This document shows positions 44,728-53,558 of a stretch of DNA of 64,000 nucleotides, one piece after another. Within the stretch, counting starts at the first letter, position 1; every line of letters begins with the position of its first letter. The notes under the pieces are model-generated. The model made no database searches. It had not been told where the DNA came from and was given only the letters and a program-made list of their open reading frames with translations. The stretch is from Mucilaginibacter sp. (GTDB taxonomy: Bacteria; Bacteroidota; Bacteroidia; Sphingobacteriales; Sphingobacteriaceae). The stretch is from NCBI RefSeq assembly GCF_028288185.1, contig NZ_JAQBOF010000020.1, positions 16,524 to 80,523 of the forward strand, read 5' to 3'. Made by a program: the position numbers and the translations under genes.

Positions 44728-47700
44728 ATGAAAAAGATTTACGTAATCCTATTATCCTTTCTAATACTGGGCGTTGCAGGAATTGCAAACGCGCAGATCA
44801 CAACCTCGGTTTTAACCGGTAAGGTTAGCGACCAAAAAGGCATGTCAATGCCCGGTGTTTCTATCTCCGTATTAAACACCAGCACCGGCACTAAATACGC
44901 GGCGCAAACCAATGCCGATGGCCATTACAACATTCAAAACATTAACCCGGGTGGCCCTTATATAATAAGCGCTACTTATGTAGGTTATAAAAAAGATGAG
45001 CGCAGCGATATTACCTTACAACTAGGTAATGCGACTTTTAACTTTTTATTAGTTGAAAGTTCAACCTCGTTAAGCGAAGTTAAGGTAAAAGCAAATTCAG
45101 GCCCGGCAAAAACAGGTGCAAGCACCCGTATAAACGCCAACCAGATACGCACACAACCTAGTTTAAACCGAAGCTTGCAGGATTTAACCCGCAATACGCC
45201 GCAAAGCAATAACAACTCATTCCAGGGTACCAATTACCGTTATAATAACGTAACGCTTGATGGTGCCATTAATAATGACGCTATTGGTTTTAGCCCATCA
45301 TTAGGCGGGCAAAGTAACGCGTCTGGCCAGGTAGGTAGCAGTACACGTACAAGCCCGGTATCGTTAGACGCTATACAGGATATACAAGTTTATGTTGCCC
45401 CTTATGATATTAAAATTGGTAACGTATTAGGTGGTAGTATTAATGCCGTAACCCGTAGTGGTACTAATGATGTTACCGGTTCTGTATACGGTTATGGCCG
45501 TGGCGCTTTCATGGTAGGTCCAAACAACGCAGCACCGGCTTCTGGCGGCGATGGCTCAAAACTGCCATCAGCTTTTCATGATCTGAATACCGGTTTCCGT
45601 GTAGGTTTCCCAATCATCAAAAACAAATTATTCTTTTTTACCAGCGAGGAGTTTGCCCGCCGTGTTGACCCGGTTATTGCAGGTGCAGGTACTGCAGGTT
45701 CACAAAGCATACTTACTTTGGCTGATGCACAGGCTATCTCTGCAAAATTTGCCGCAGCCGGTTTTGATGCAGGTACTTATGATAATACTACCATTTTCTC
45801 CAACTCAAATAAATACTTTAATCGTTTAGACTGGAACATTAATGATAATAACCAGTTAACTATCCGTAATAACACTATTTCATCAACCGCTACTAACTTA
45901 GAACGCGATCAGCAAAACTTCCGTTTTGGTAGTATTGATTATACATCGCACAATAACTCAAGCTCAACAGTTGCCGAGTTAAAATCTAAGCTTTCAAACA
46001 ACGTAAGCAATAGCTTATTATTTGGCTACTCAAACGTGCATGATTATCGCGATCCTAACTCAAACCCTGCTTTACCGCAATTTGAGATCACCGGCCGCAC
46101 ACCAGGTACAACCATATTTGTTGGTACAGACCGTGAGGCTGCTATTTTTGATATGCACCAAAAAACTACTGAGTTTACCGATAACTTAACCTGGACCAAA
46201 AACAAAAACACATTTACTTTTGGTACACACAACGAGTTTTATGATATCACGTACAACTTTGTTAACGCATGGAACGGCCGCGACGCTTACAGCAGTGTAG
46301 CTAATTTCTTAGCCGATGCTCCGTCACGTGTACGTACTAACTATAACTACACTAATAATACAAGAGATTATATATTAGCTAATCCATCAGCAAAATTTAA
46401 AGTTAACTTGTTAAGCCTTTATGGCCAGGACGAAATACAGATAACTGATAATTTTAAATTAACTGCAGGTATCCGTCTTGATTATGCAGGCATGCCAAAC
46501 AAACAACCATTAAGCACAAAAACTACAGGTGCACCGGTTGATCCAAATTATGGCAATACCTTTACCTATACCAAGCCAAAGGATATTACTAATAAGTTTT
46601 TAGATAATGTTGAGATCAATCCACGCGTATCATTTAACTATGATGTTAATGGTGATCAAAGTTTGATTTTACGTGGCGGTAGCGGGTTCTTTACCGGTCG
46701 TATCCCGTTTGCATGGTTAGGTTACGCATTCTACAACAACGGTGTAACTTATGGTGCTTATGATAACAAAGCACCTACCGCGGGCGCTCCTATATTACAG
46801 GCCCCTGCAATTGGCGGTGCCGGTTACGTAAAAGACCGTGGTGTTGTTAACGTAAACGACCCCGCCAGCCAAACACAAGCAGATTTAATTGACAACAACT
46901 TTAAAATGCCACAAGTATGGAGAAACAGTTTAGCTGTTGATTATACTACACAAGATCAATGGAAATTTACTTTAGAAGGTATTTATACTAAAGTAATCCA
47001 TGACCTTAAATTCCAACAGGTAAATACTACTGATAATGTAACTTACTATCCGTACGATACCCAGCATCAACAGCCGATATTTATCAATACTAAGCCTAAC
47101 GCGTTATATACTAATGCTTATGAGTTATCAAACACTAATCAGGGTTACCGTTATAGCTTAACTGCACAAGTTGGTAAAGTATTTCCGTTTGGTTTGAGCG
47201 CTAACGTAGCTTATACTTATGGCCATTCAAAAGATGTTACCAACGGCATACGTAACTCAATGGAATCTAACTGGCAGTTAAACCAGGCTTTAAATCCTAA
47301 TGATCCGGGCTTGGCTAACTCTAACTTTGATATCCGCAGTCGTATAGTATCAAACATTAACTTCCGTCATAACTGGGATGCTGCAGGTGATTATACTGCT
47401 AACTTTACTTTCTTCTTTAGCGCGCAATCTGGTAATCCATATACTTACGGTTTTTATCCAAACGCTATTGATGGAACAGGCCAACAAGTAAGTTTAGCCT
47501 ATATCCCTAAAGTAGGCGAAACTGCAAATTTCTTTACTGATGTTGCAGGTGGCGCTACTGCAGTGCAACAAGCTGCTGCTTTTGATCAGTTTATTGATAA
47601 AGACAAATACCTAAGCACTCGCCGTGGTCAATTTACACAACGTAACGCTGCGTTTACCCCATGGAATAATGATCTGGATTTCCGTTTCACTCAGGACTTT

Positions 47701-47985
47701 AAATTTGGTAACGGTAAACACAAACAAATGTTAACCTTTACTTATGACATTGTTAACCTTACTAACTTGTTAAACAAAAAATGGGGACAATACTACTTCT
47801 CTCCAAATACGTTTAACTCAACATCAAGTATTGGTTTAACGCCTATTAAAGCTGGTACACCGTCATTCGCTAATGCTGGAACAACTTATCCAAAGTACAC
47901 TTTCCAGGATCCTGGAGTACCTTACTCTGTTGATTTGTTCACTTCAAGATGGCAAATGCAATTTGGAGTTCGTTACAGTTTCTAA
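44728..47985 (+). CDS. TonB-dependent receptor with carboxypeptidase-regulatory domain (OmpA-related/Oar-like)
   Basis: ATG 44728 is chosen because the signal peptide MKKIYVILLSFLILGVAGIANAQ starts there. A CarboxypepD_reg domain follows (ITTSVLTGKVSDQKGMSMPGV), then a plug region (RTQPSLNRSLQDLTRNTP, SLDAIQDIQVYVAPYDIKIGN) and a large barrel ending WQMQFGVRYSF with terminal Phe. The 1085-residue protein resembles the Oar-like receptors common in Bacteroidota. No SusD partner is encoded nearby, so it is not a SusC-type system; the ligand is unknown. A strong terminator follows. Confidence 0.93.
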   Translation: MKKIYVILLSFLILGVAGIANAQITTSVLTGKVSDQKGMSMPGVSISVLNTSTGTKYAAQTNADGHYNIQNINPGGPYIISATYVGYKKDERSDITLQLGNATFNFLLVESSTSLSEVKVKANSGPAKTGASTRINANQIRTQPSLNRSLQDLTRNTPQSNNNSFQGTNYRYNNVTLDGAINNDAIGFSPSLGGQSNASGQVGSSTRTSPVSLDAIQDIQVYVAPYDIKIGNVLGGSINAVTRSGTNDVTGSVYGYGRGAFMVGPNNAAPASGGDGSKLPSAFHDLNTGFRVGFPIIKNKLFFFTSEEFARRVDPVIAGAGTAGSQSILTLADAQAISAKFAAAGFDAGTYDNTTIFSNSNKYFNRLDWNINDNNQLTIRNNTISSTATNLERDQQNFRFGSIDYTSHNNSSSTVAELKSKLSNNVSNSLLFGYSNVHDYRDPNSNPALPQFEITGRTPGTTIFVGTDREAAIFDMHQKTTEFTDNLTWTKNKNTFTFGTHNEFYDITYNFVNAWNGRDAYSSVANFLADAPSRVRTNYNYTNNTRDYILANPSAKFKVNLLSLYGQDEIQITDNFKLTAGIRLDYAGMPNKQPLSTKTTGAPVDPNYGNTFTYTKPKDITNKFLDNVEINPRVSFNYDVNGDQSLILRGGSGFFTGRIPFAWLGYAFYNNGVTYGAYDNKAPTAGAPILQAPAIGGAGYVKDRGVVNVNDPASQTQADLIDNNFKMPQVWRNSLAVDYTTQDQWKFTLEGIYTKVIHDLKFQQVNTTDNVTYYPYDTQHQQPIFINTKPNALYTNAYELSNTNQGYRYSLTAQVGKVFPFGLSANVAYTYGHSKDVTNGIRNSMESNWQLNQALNPNDPGLANSNFDIRSRIVSNINFRHNWDAAGDYTANFTFFFSAQSGNPYTYGFYPNAIDGTGQQVSLAYIPKVGETANFFTDVAGGATAVQQAAAFDQFIDKDKYLSTRRGQFTQRNAAFTPWNNDLDFRFTQDFKFGNGKHKQMLTFTYDIVNLTNLLNKKWGQYYFSPNTFNSTSSIGLTPIKAGTPSFANAGTTYPKYTFQDPGVPYSVDLFTSRWQMQFGVRYSF

Positions 47986-48008
47986 TTCCAGAATAATACA
48001 TATACAGA

Positions 48009-48042
48009 AAAGGCCCCCGATAATCGGGGGCCTTTCTTTTTT
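48009..48042 (+). terminator. Terminator of the TonB-dependent receptor gene
   Basis: AAAGGCCCCCGA-TAA-TCGGGGGCCTTT is followed by CTTTTTT, 24 bases after the receptor stop. The minus-strand regulator gene ends just beyond. Confidence 0.92.
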
Positions 48043-48058
48043 AGAATATATTTTTTAG

Positions 48059-48415
48059 TTATCCTGCTTGTTGGATATTGCGTTGTTGTTTTAATTCTTT
48101 TATCTCCATTTCAAACGCGCGCATACGAGCATGCAATATATCCAGCTCGGTACGCATCATTTGTATTTCGGTAATGAGCTTTGGCGATTCGGCCTTAGTT
48201 ATCTTTTTCTCGCCTGTGCCTAGTATCAACCACTCCGGCGAATATTTTAGCTGGAAACAGAGCTTGCTGATTAGGTAATAGCTTACCTCCTGCTTTTTGT
48301 TGATGACCTTGCTTATAAAGCCCTGGTCGACACCAATAGCGCCGGCAAGTGCCAGTTGGCCGCCATGGTCTTTAACAATTACTTTTATACGCTTTACTAT
48401 ACCGTCGTCTGCCAT
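48059..48415 (-). CDS. Small helix-turn-helix regulator with coiled-coil tail
   Basis: ATG 48415 (MADDGIVKRIKVIVK) is chosen; an upstream in-frame ATG at 48436 adds seven residues. Residues ~15-75 form an HTH of the XRE type (GGQLALAGAIGVDQGFISKVINKKQEVSYYLISKLC), followed by EWLILGTGEKK, as in phage repressor-like proteins. The C-terminal ~40 residues form a coiled coil (MRTELDILHARMRAFEMEIKELKQQ), perhaps for oligomerisation. It marks the left end of the phage-like region. Confidence 0.82.
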   Translation of the reverse strand: MADDGIVKRIKVIVKDHGGQLALAGAIGVDQGFISKVINKKQEVSYYLISKLCFQLKYSPEWLILGTGEKKITKAESPKLITEIQMMRTELDILHARMRAFEMEIKELKQQRNIQQAG

Positions 48416-48486
48416 TATACCTGCAAGTATAAACAAAGTAGCATATAAAAGTAAAACCTTTATTAAAAGAATGATAAGGGGTAATA

Positions 48487-48849
48487 TTACGCTGTAGCAG
48501 ATAGTTTATGGGCTTTCTCTAACAAGTTAAAAAGATGCTCATCATAAGTACGAAGCGAGACCTTTTTGGAGGCATAATCTTTTTCCAGTTTCTCTAATTC
48601 TCCTATAAGAATTTGTTTTGGCCCGCTGTTGGGTGGAACCGCAGTTATGCCTGGTTTTACACCACCTTCATATAAAATATCAGACAATGCTTTGTTTTTC
48701 TTTTCAACGGCTTTCATCAAAAAAATAGGCTGCATATCGCCAGAGTCCTGAAGAAAATTCTTCATTCTGCTTTTTTGTTTCTGGTGATTAATAATGATAA
48801 TGGCCAGCACAAGTATTACGCCGCCAACTAAGTAAACATTTACATCCAT
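48487..48849 (-). CDS. Small membrane-anchored helical protein
   Basis: One N-terminal transmembrane helix (VNVYLVGGVILVLAIIIINH) is followed by a ~95-residue helical, charged cytoplasmic part (ILIGELEKLEKDYASKKVSLRTYDEHLFNLLEKAH). No family is recognised. It is part of the minus-strand group at the left edge of the phage-like region and may be cargo rather than phage-essential. Confidence 0.6.
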   Translation of the reverse strand: MDVNVYLVGGVILVLAIIIINHQKQKSRMKNFLQDSGDMQPIFLMKAVEKKNKALSDILYEGGVKPGITAVPPNSGPKQILIGELEKLEKDYASKKVSLRTYDEHLFNLLEKAHKLSATA

Positions 48850-48912
48850 AAATAATATTTTAACACATTAAATAATATTTTAACACATTGAATAATATTT
48901 AAAAATATAAAA
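48850..48912. repeat. Tandem AT-rich 20-base repeat
   Basis: The unit AATAATATTTTAACACATTx occurs twice in full (about 48851-48890) and once partially to 48902, upstream of the small membrane-protein gene. It could hold a promoter or be simple slippage. Confidence 0.75.
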
Positions 48913-48987
48913 TAAAAACCAATGGTTAAAACATTTCTCAGTTTGTATGTACATGTCCCTCATAAGTCCGCCGCAATACGCTGTAGT

Positions 48988-49467
48988 TTAGTTGTCGTCC
49001 AGCGCTTGGGGTGTTGCTAAACTATCAAAATAAGCCAACGCGGTATTATAGATCTCAAGGTCCTTACCTTCCACCCATCTTAGCGAAATAGAAATATCTT
49101 TACCATGGTCTGATTCCCATTTTAAATGCACCATAATTAATGATGAGCTGCGAGTACGCCTAAAACCCATAGATTCTATATCTTCCCAGTTAATAGTAAT
49201 ATTTCTCAGGTGATCTACCAGGCATATTTCATTAAATTCCAATATGGCATCGTTATGTAGCGAGGGCATAAGCCGTCTAAATACAACTATGGTTAATACG
49301 CCCACCAATACCATAATAAATATGGCAAATACAATTAAATCAAACCTGTCATTAATATTATATGCCTTATAAACATTCGATATAAAAAGCACGCCTAGTA
49401 TAAGCATTACTATAATAGTGACTATACTATTTTTCTTACTGTAAGGATATATGGTTACGCTATCCAT
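48988..49467 (-). CDS. STM3941-like two-helix membrane protein
   Basis: The 159-residue protein begins IYPYSKKNSIVTIIVMLILGVLF, has two transmembrane segments (to about residue 62), then a PH-like soluble domain (ILEFNEICLVDHLRNITINWEDIESMGFRR). This arrangement matches STM3941-family proteins of unknown function. Its start overlaps the S24 repressor stop by one base (49467), so it is translated with the repressor, unusual for a phage switch. Confidence 0.65.
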   Translation of the reverse strand: MDSVTIYPYSKKNSIVTIIVMLILGVLFISNVYKAYNINDRFDLIVFAIFIMVLVGVLTIVVFRRLMPSLHNDAILEFNEICLVDHLRNITINWEDIESMGFRRTRSSSLIMVHLKWESDHGKDISISLRWVEGKDLEIYNTALAYFDSLATPQALDDN

Positions 49468-50159
49468 TAATGATTATGTTTTTTATGAATATCCTTAACC
49501 AGGCAAAGTTTTTTTATATCAGCAATTTTAATAATAAAAGGCGCGTATTTAAGATGGTTGCCAACCATTTCGGTAGTGTTATCAGAGTGGGCAATAACTT
49601 CGTCCTCGTTAGCACCTTGTAAAAGCCTTTTATACATACGGTAATCGCCCCACTCAATATAGTAAACCTCGCCTGGCAATATTTTTTTATCATGTATAAT
49701 TTTCAAAGCCACCCAGCAGCCGTTCTCTAAATAAGGATACATAGAGTGTCCCCAAACCGGTAAAGCAAAATCACAATCCTCAATACCCGGAAAATTCATG
49801 CGGCCAACCGGCGTAGCATCATTAATATCATTATACACCTCAACACCAGATGCTGTGGCGATAATTTCATACATAGGTATACCCTCGCCTACTTTAGATA
49901 CCTGGGTACTTGTCACATAAGCCGTACCCGCAATAAAATCTTTATATTTTTCTTTAAATATCCTGAATTTCTCAGGATCAATATTTTGGCGGCTCTTAAT
50001 GATCTCTGTAATAGATGCGGGCGAATTAAAGCCAAGCGCCTCGGCTAATTGGGCGTTACCGGTAAAAGCTTTTCCTTTAAGCTGATTGTATAAAATTATA
50101 AACTCCAGTGTTTCAGGACGAACCGTTTTTATCTTATTTGCTTTCTCAGGGATTTCCAT
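49467..50159 (-). CDS. S24/LexA-like phage repressor
   Basis: The N-terminal ~75 residues contain an HTH (LAEALGFNSPASITEIIKSRQN). The C-terminal half is an S24 peptidase domain with S139 in WGHSMYPYLENG and K177 in MYKRLL, spaced 38 residues as in LexA/CI. The putative cleavage site is TAS-GVEVYN (S104-G105) instead of the usual Ala-Gly or Cys-Gly, so self-cleavage may be altered. It faces away from the structural genes across a 250-base AT-rich gap, the expected place for the phage switch. Confidence 0.88.
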   Translation of the reverse strand: MEIPEKANKIKTVRPETLEFIILYNQLKGKAFTGNAQLAEALGFNSPASITEIIKSRQNIDPEKFRIFKEKYKDFIAGTAYVTSTQVSKVGEGIPMYEIIATASGVEVYNDINDATPVGRMNFPGIEDCDFALPVWGHSMYPYLENGCWVALKIIHDKKILPGEVYYIEWGDYRMYKRLLQGANEDEVIAHSDNTTEMVGNHLKYAPFIIKIADIKKLCLVKDIHKKHNH

Positions 50160-50409
50160 AATTGTTGAAAATTATTTTTAAATTTCTTTACTTTGTTAAA
50201 GATTTTTCTTTATATTTGTATTCCAATTCGCAACTAATCTAACATAAATTTATATACAAACCAAATAAATACTAAAGAATATACAGAAATATGAATAAAG
50301 AAATAAAGGGAATAACATTTAAATGGAAGTTATGGGTATATACCTAATAATGAAAGCGAAAATTACATGCCGATACTAATACATTAATACAGATAATAAA
50401 ACCAAACCT
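50160..50409. promoter_or_regulatory. Divergent control region of the phage-like locus
   Basis: This AT-rich gap lies between the S24 repressor (-) and the first plus-strand gene. TATATTTG (50211-50218) matches the -7 consensus for rightward transcription. CTTTACTTTGTTAAAG (near 50186) is a partial inverted repeat overlapping the probable -33 area and could be an operator. No gene longer than about 18 codons is seen. Confidence 0.5.
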
Positions 50410-50628
50410 ATGCATATCGCTTACTCCGCATTACAAAATACAAATAATCAAACCGCACAGGCCAAACCAACTACCGTTGACCAATTAAGCATCCGCTTTA
50501 AAGCCTATCAAAACGCCTGCAATAAATACAGTAAAGAAATTACTGCCATACAAAAATACATACCCGGGTGGGTGCCCGCCTACCCCGTGGCCTCACCCCA
50601 CCCCTTCTCTAAAGGAGAGGGGCTTTAA
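50410..50628 (+). CDS. Small phage-region protein, C-terminus derived from a repeat
   Basis: The 72-residue reading frame starts MHIAYSALQNTNNQTAQAKPTTVDQLSIRFKAYQNACNKYSKEI, a plausible helical protein. Its last ~20 residues (VASPHPFSKGEGL) are read through a CCCCTTCTCTAAAGGAGAGGGG palindromic repeat, so the original C-terminus was probably replaced. It is the first plus-strand gene after the repressor. Function unknown. Confidence 0.45.
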   Translation: MHIAYSALQNTNNQTAQAKPTTVDQLSIRFKAYQNACNKYSKEITAIQKYIPGWVPAYPVASPHPFSKGEGL

Positions 50629-50692
50629 ATCTTCTTATGCTTTGCGTTGAAGTCCTCTTCTTTGGAGAGGATTTAGGTGAGGCCTTACTATT
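50590..50692. repeat. CCCCTxxAGGGG-family repeat pair
   Basis: CACCCCTTCTCTAAAGGAGAGGGG is followed by a second unit CCTCTTCTTTGGAGAGGATTTAGG and GTGAGGCC, with GGCCTCACC at the left edge. This is the same family as 968-1076. Confidence 0.65.
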
Positions 50693-50722
50693 AAAAACAT
50701 TCACTCCTAAAAACCAAAAAAA

Positions 50723-51139
50723 ATGATAAAGATCACACAAAAATTAAAAGACAAGCTGTGGTGGATGATCATATCTGTTGATTATGATTACAGCCGCATT
50801 TCCGTAGCCGACCACGAGTTAAATGCCGACACCCTAACCCTATGGCTCGAAGACAAGCATGATTTTAAAAACTCGTTAGAAGAATGCCTGCAGGTTGACC
50901 TAACCACGAAACAATTCGCCAAAGTAATAAGGGCCGAGAATCTGAATAGTTACGAAGGCACAAAAATGCATCCCCGGAAAAATTTTATTTATAAAGCGCG
51001 TATCGAAATTAATGAGCCCATTAGATGGTACCAGGAAGACGCGTCAATTACAGAGCAGCAATGGGCACGCGAAGCCGTAGTAAAATTACTACTTACACAA
51101 CTGGTAGAAAACGAAGTTGCCGATATAGAAATTTGGTAA
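50723..51139 (+). CDS. Hypothetical protein of the phage-like locus
   Basis: The 138-residue protein (MIKITQKLKDKLWWMIISVDYDYSRISVADHELN) shows no motif I recognise. It is soluble, slightly acidic, with alternating strands and helices. Its start is an ATG preceded by a short A-rich run (CCAAAAAAA). It follows the repressor control region in the direction of the structural genes and may be an early gene. Confidence 0.6.
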   Translation: MIKITQKLKDKLWWMIISVDYDYSRISVADHELNADTLTLWLEDKHDFKNSLEECLQVDLTTKQFAKVIRAENLNSYEGTKMHPRKNFIYKARIEINEPIRWYQEDASITEQQWAREAVVKLLLTQLVENEVADIEIW

Positions 51140-51223
51140 ATATTATGCCAAATAGCATATATATCATAAATTTTGTTTATCTTTGTAATGTTAGGTTAAC
51201 AACCGCTTTTTAAAACCGATAAA

Positions 51224-51775
51224 TTATTTGATACGAAGGTTGAACTCACCTGTAACACTGGCCGGTGCTGCCTGCTTACCATCTTGACTGGTCATAACAG
51301 CACTAAACGTTCCTTTAGTAAGAATACTATCCTGCATATATTTCTCCAGCGTGATCTTGTTTGAATCATTCGGCTCTGCATCTTTAGCTAAAGTAAACTG
51401 AGCGCCATGTTTGCTAAATAATAGTTGACCACCTGCTATAGCATTAGTTAAATCAGGCGATGCAAAGCCTGGGGAGCTAATTCCAAAACTCATGGTATGC
51501 GCTTTATTAATAGCCGTAATACCGAAGTATTTATTACTATCAATATTTGCGTTTATAAAAGCAACGGAATCCTTTGCAGCATCGAAAGTATAGGTGGTGT
51601 CGCCTACGGTAATATTTAGGGTACCACTAACGGCAAAAAAATTGCCCGAATTATTGCTGGTATCGGCTTTTAAGCCTGTTTTGGCAAGCGTTAAATCAAC
51701 TGCCTGATCTTTCTGGCAGGATGCGATCACCACCGAAAAAAGCAAGACAATTAAGATAAACTTTAAAAAACGCAT
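51224..51775 (-). CDS. Predicted lipoprotein (possible cargo gene)
   Basis: A lipoprotein signal with lipobox VVIASC (lipidated C20, followed by QKDQ) is followed by a ~160-residue beta-rich domain (TLNITVGDTTYTFDAAKDSV, HTMSFGISSPGF). No family is recognised, although similar small lipoproteins are common in Bacteroidota. It sits on the opposite strand between the early gene and the terminase genes, the position of a moron or of host sequence caught between phage parts. Confidence 0.7.
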   Translation of the reverse strand: MRFLKFILIVLLFSVVIASCQKDQAVDLTLAKTGLKADTSNNSGNFFAVSGTLNITVGDTTYTFDAAKDSVAFINANIDSNKYFGITAINKAHTMSFGISSPGFASPDLTNAIAGGQLLFSKHGAQFTLAKDAEPNDSNKITLEKYMQDSILTKGTFSAVMTSQDGKQAAPASVTGEFNLRIK

Positions 51776-51912
51776 ACGCCCGATAAACTTAGATAATTAT
51801 TATACGAATATACGGTGTAAACAGTTGCGTTAAGTAATAATTTAACAAAAATTAACTTAAAAACCAGTACCAAACTTCAAACCGGCACAAATATCACTCA
51901 ATCTCCTTACCT

Positions 51913-52320
51913 ATGAAAAGATTACCATATTTCCTTCATAAAACCACGCTTGTTAATTTAATAGAAAGCTATTTTATAAAAGCATTGAACCATGACAAAA
52001 GCAAACATCACGAGCCGCCTACCATCAGCGGTCTGGCTTTACATTTAGGTTTTAAAAGCAAGGAAGATTTCGACAAATTTGAAAACAGGGCACGGCTTGG
52101 CTCAACCTTAACACAAGCACGGTTTAGAATAATGGCCTACTATGAGAGCAGGCTACATTACCCCGCCCCTGCCGGCGCCATATTCGCATTAAAAAGTATG
52201 GGCTGGCATGAAAAACCTATCCCTGCTAAAGTAGCACCACGCAGGGTAAAATCAATCAAAGTAAAACTGGTAGAGTCGGGTCCAAAACCAGCCTCGTCCG
52301 AGAAAGAAGTACAACTATAA
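51913..52320 (+). CDS. Terminase small subunit-like protein
   Basis: The 135-residue protein has the small-terminase pattern of a DNA-recognising helical N-terminus (TISGLALHLGFKSKEDFDKFENRARLG) and AGAIFALKSMGWHEKP, as seen in gp3-like DNA-packaging proteins. It lies 11 bases before the large subunit. It should recognise the packaging site; assignment rests on both motif likeness and position. Confidence 0.75.
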   Translation: MKRLPYFLHKTTLVNLIESYFIKALNHDKSKHHEPPTISGLALHLGFKSKEDFDKFENRARLGSTLTQARFRIMAYYESRLHYPAPAGAIFALKSMGWHEKPIPAKVAPRRVKSIKVKLVESGPKPASSEKEVQL

Positions 52321-52331
52321 TAACATTAAAA

Positions 52332-53558
52332 ATGGCAGCAAAAAATTACGAAGCATCGGTTTTGTTTAAGCTAAACTACGCCTCTGCCGCGCATGTTGTA
52401 ATAAACCAGGGCGGCACCAGCTCGGGCAAAACTTATGCGATAGAGCAGGTATTGTTTTGCCTGGCTTGCGAGAAAGACAAACAGGTTATAACCGTGGTAG
52501 GCCAGGATATACCCAACCTTAAAGCTGGCGCTTTGCGCGATGCTTTAACCATTTATAACAAGTCAAGCCAGTTAAAAAAACTGGTAAAAAACTTTAACAA
52601 AACCGACAGGATATTTGAATTTTACAATGGATCACTTATTGAATTTAAAAGCTTCGGCAGCGCGCAGGATGCGAAGTCGGGTAAAAGAGATTATCTTTTT
52701 ATTAACGAGGCTAATGGTATTACATGGAATATTTATACCGAACTGGCGCTGCGTACGCGGTCCAAAATATTTATTGATTATAACCCCAATACGGAGTTTT
52801 GGGTACATGATAATCTGATAGGAAACGATGGCATCGAACTTATTATATCAGACCATCGGCATAACCCATTCCTGGATAAAGGGATGGCCAATAAGATTGA
52901 AAGCACTAAAGACGAGGACCATGAGCGTTGGAGGATTTATGCACGCGGGCTTACAGGCAAAGTAAGTGGCTTAATTTTTACTAATTGGTTTATCTGCGAT
53001 GATATACCTAACGATGCCAAACTAATAGCCGCCGGCCTTGATTTTGGCTTTACAAACGACCAAACCGGTTGCATAGAAGTGTACCTGCAAAACGGGGAAT
53101 TATGGATTGATGAATTATTTTATGAGACCGGTTTAACCAATAAAGATATATCCACCAGGCTAATATCATCAGGCGTAAGCAAAAGCACCGAAATTATTGC
53201 AGACAGCGCCGAACCCAAATCAATAGAAGAATTAAAAAGACTGGGCTGGTATGTTACCGGCGCAAAAAAAGGGGCTGACAGTATAAATAACTCCATTGAT
53301 ATATTAAAGCGATACAAGTTTAATCTTACCAGGCGCAGTATTAATTTAAAGAAAGAACTGGCGCGATACAAATGGAAGGTTGACCGATCTGGCAAACCCA
53401 TGAATGAGCCGGTTGATACATGGAACCATTTGATTGATCCATTACGATATGTAGCATTAAACAAATTGAAAATAACCCCGGTAGCGTCGACAAGATCAAA
53501 ACTACCTTACAAGGAAACTAACCTGCAAAATCATCTTTCAGAATTTATTAATATATGA
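52332..53558 (+). CDS. PBSX-type phage terminase large subunit
   Basis: The 408-residue motor has a Walker A-like GGTSSGKT (27-34), a Walker B region RDYLFINEANG, and a C-terminal RNase-H-like nuclease with GLDFGFTNDQTG and IADSAEPKSIEELKRLG, the acidic residues expected of terminases. It pumps DNA into proheads. Its TGA overlaps the ATG of the next gene (ATGA at 53555-53558). The next gene looks like a tail chaperone, not a portal, which is odd for a packaging operon. Confidence 0.9.
   Translation: MAAKNYEASVLFKLNYASAAHVVINQGGTSSGKTYAIEQVLFCLACEKDKQVITVVGQDIPNLKAGALRDALTIYNKSSQLKKLVKNFNKTDRIFEFYNGSLIEFKSFGSAQDAKSGKRDYLFINEANGITWNIYTELALRTRSKIFIDYNPNTEFWVHDNLIGNDGIELIISDHRHNPFLDKGMANKIESTKDEDHERWRIYARGLTGKVSGLIFTNWFICDDIPNDAKLIAAGLDFGFTNDQTGCIEVYLQNGELWIDELFYETGLTNKDISTRLISSGVSKSTEIIADSAEPKSIEELKRLGWYVTGAKKGADSINNSIDILKRYKFNLTRRSINLKKELARYKWKVDRSGKPMNEPVDTWNHLIDPLRYVALNKLKITPVASTRSKLPYKETNLQNHLSEFINI

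Noticed and set aside
50291..50347. 18-codon frame upstream of the first plus-strand phage gene
   Set aside because: Too short, no recognisable pattern, and may only reflect chance in AT-rich leader.
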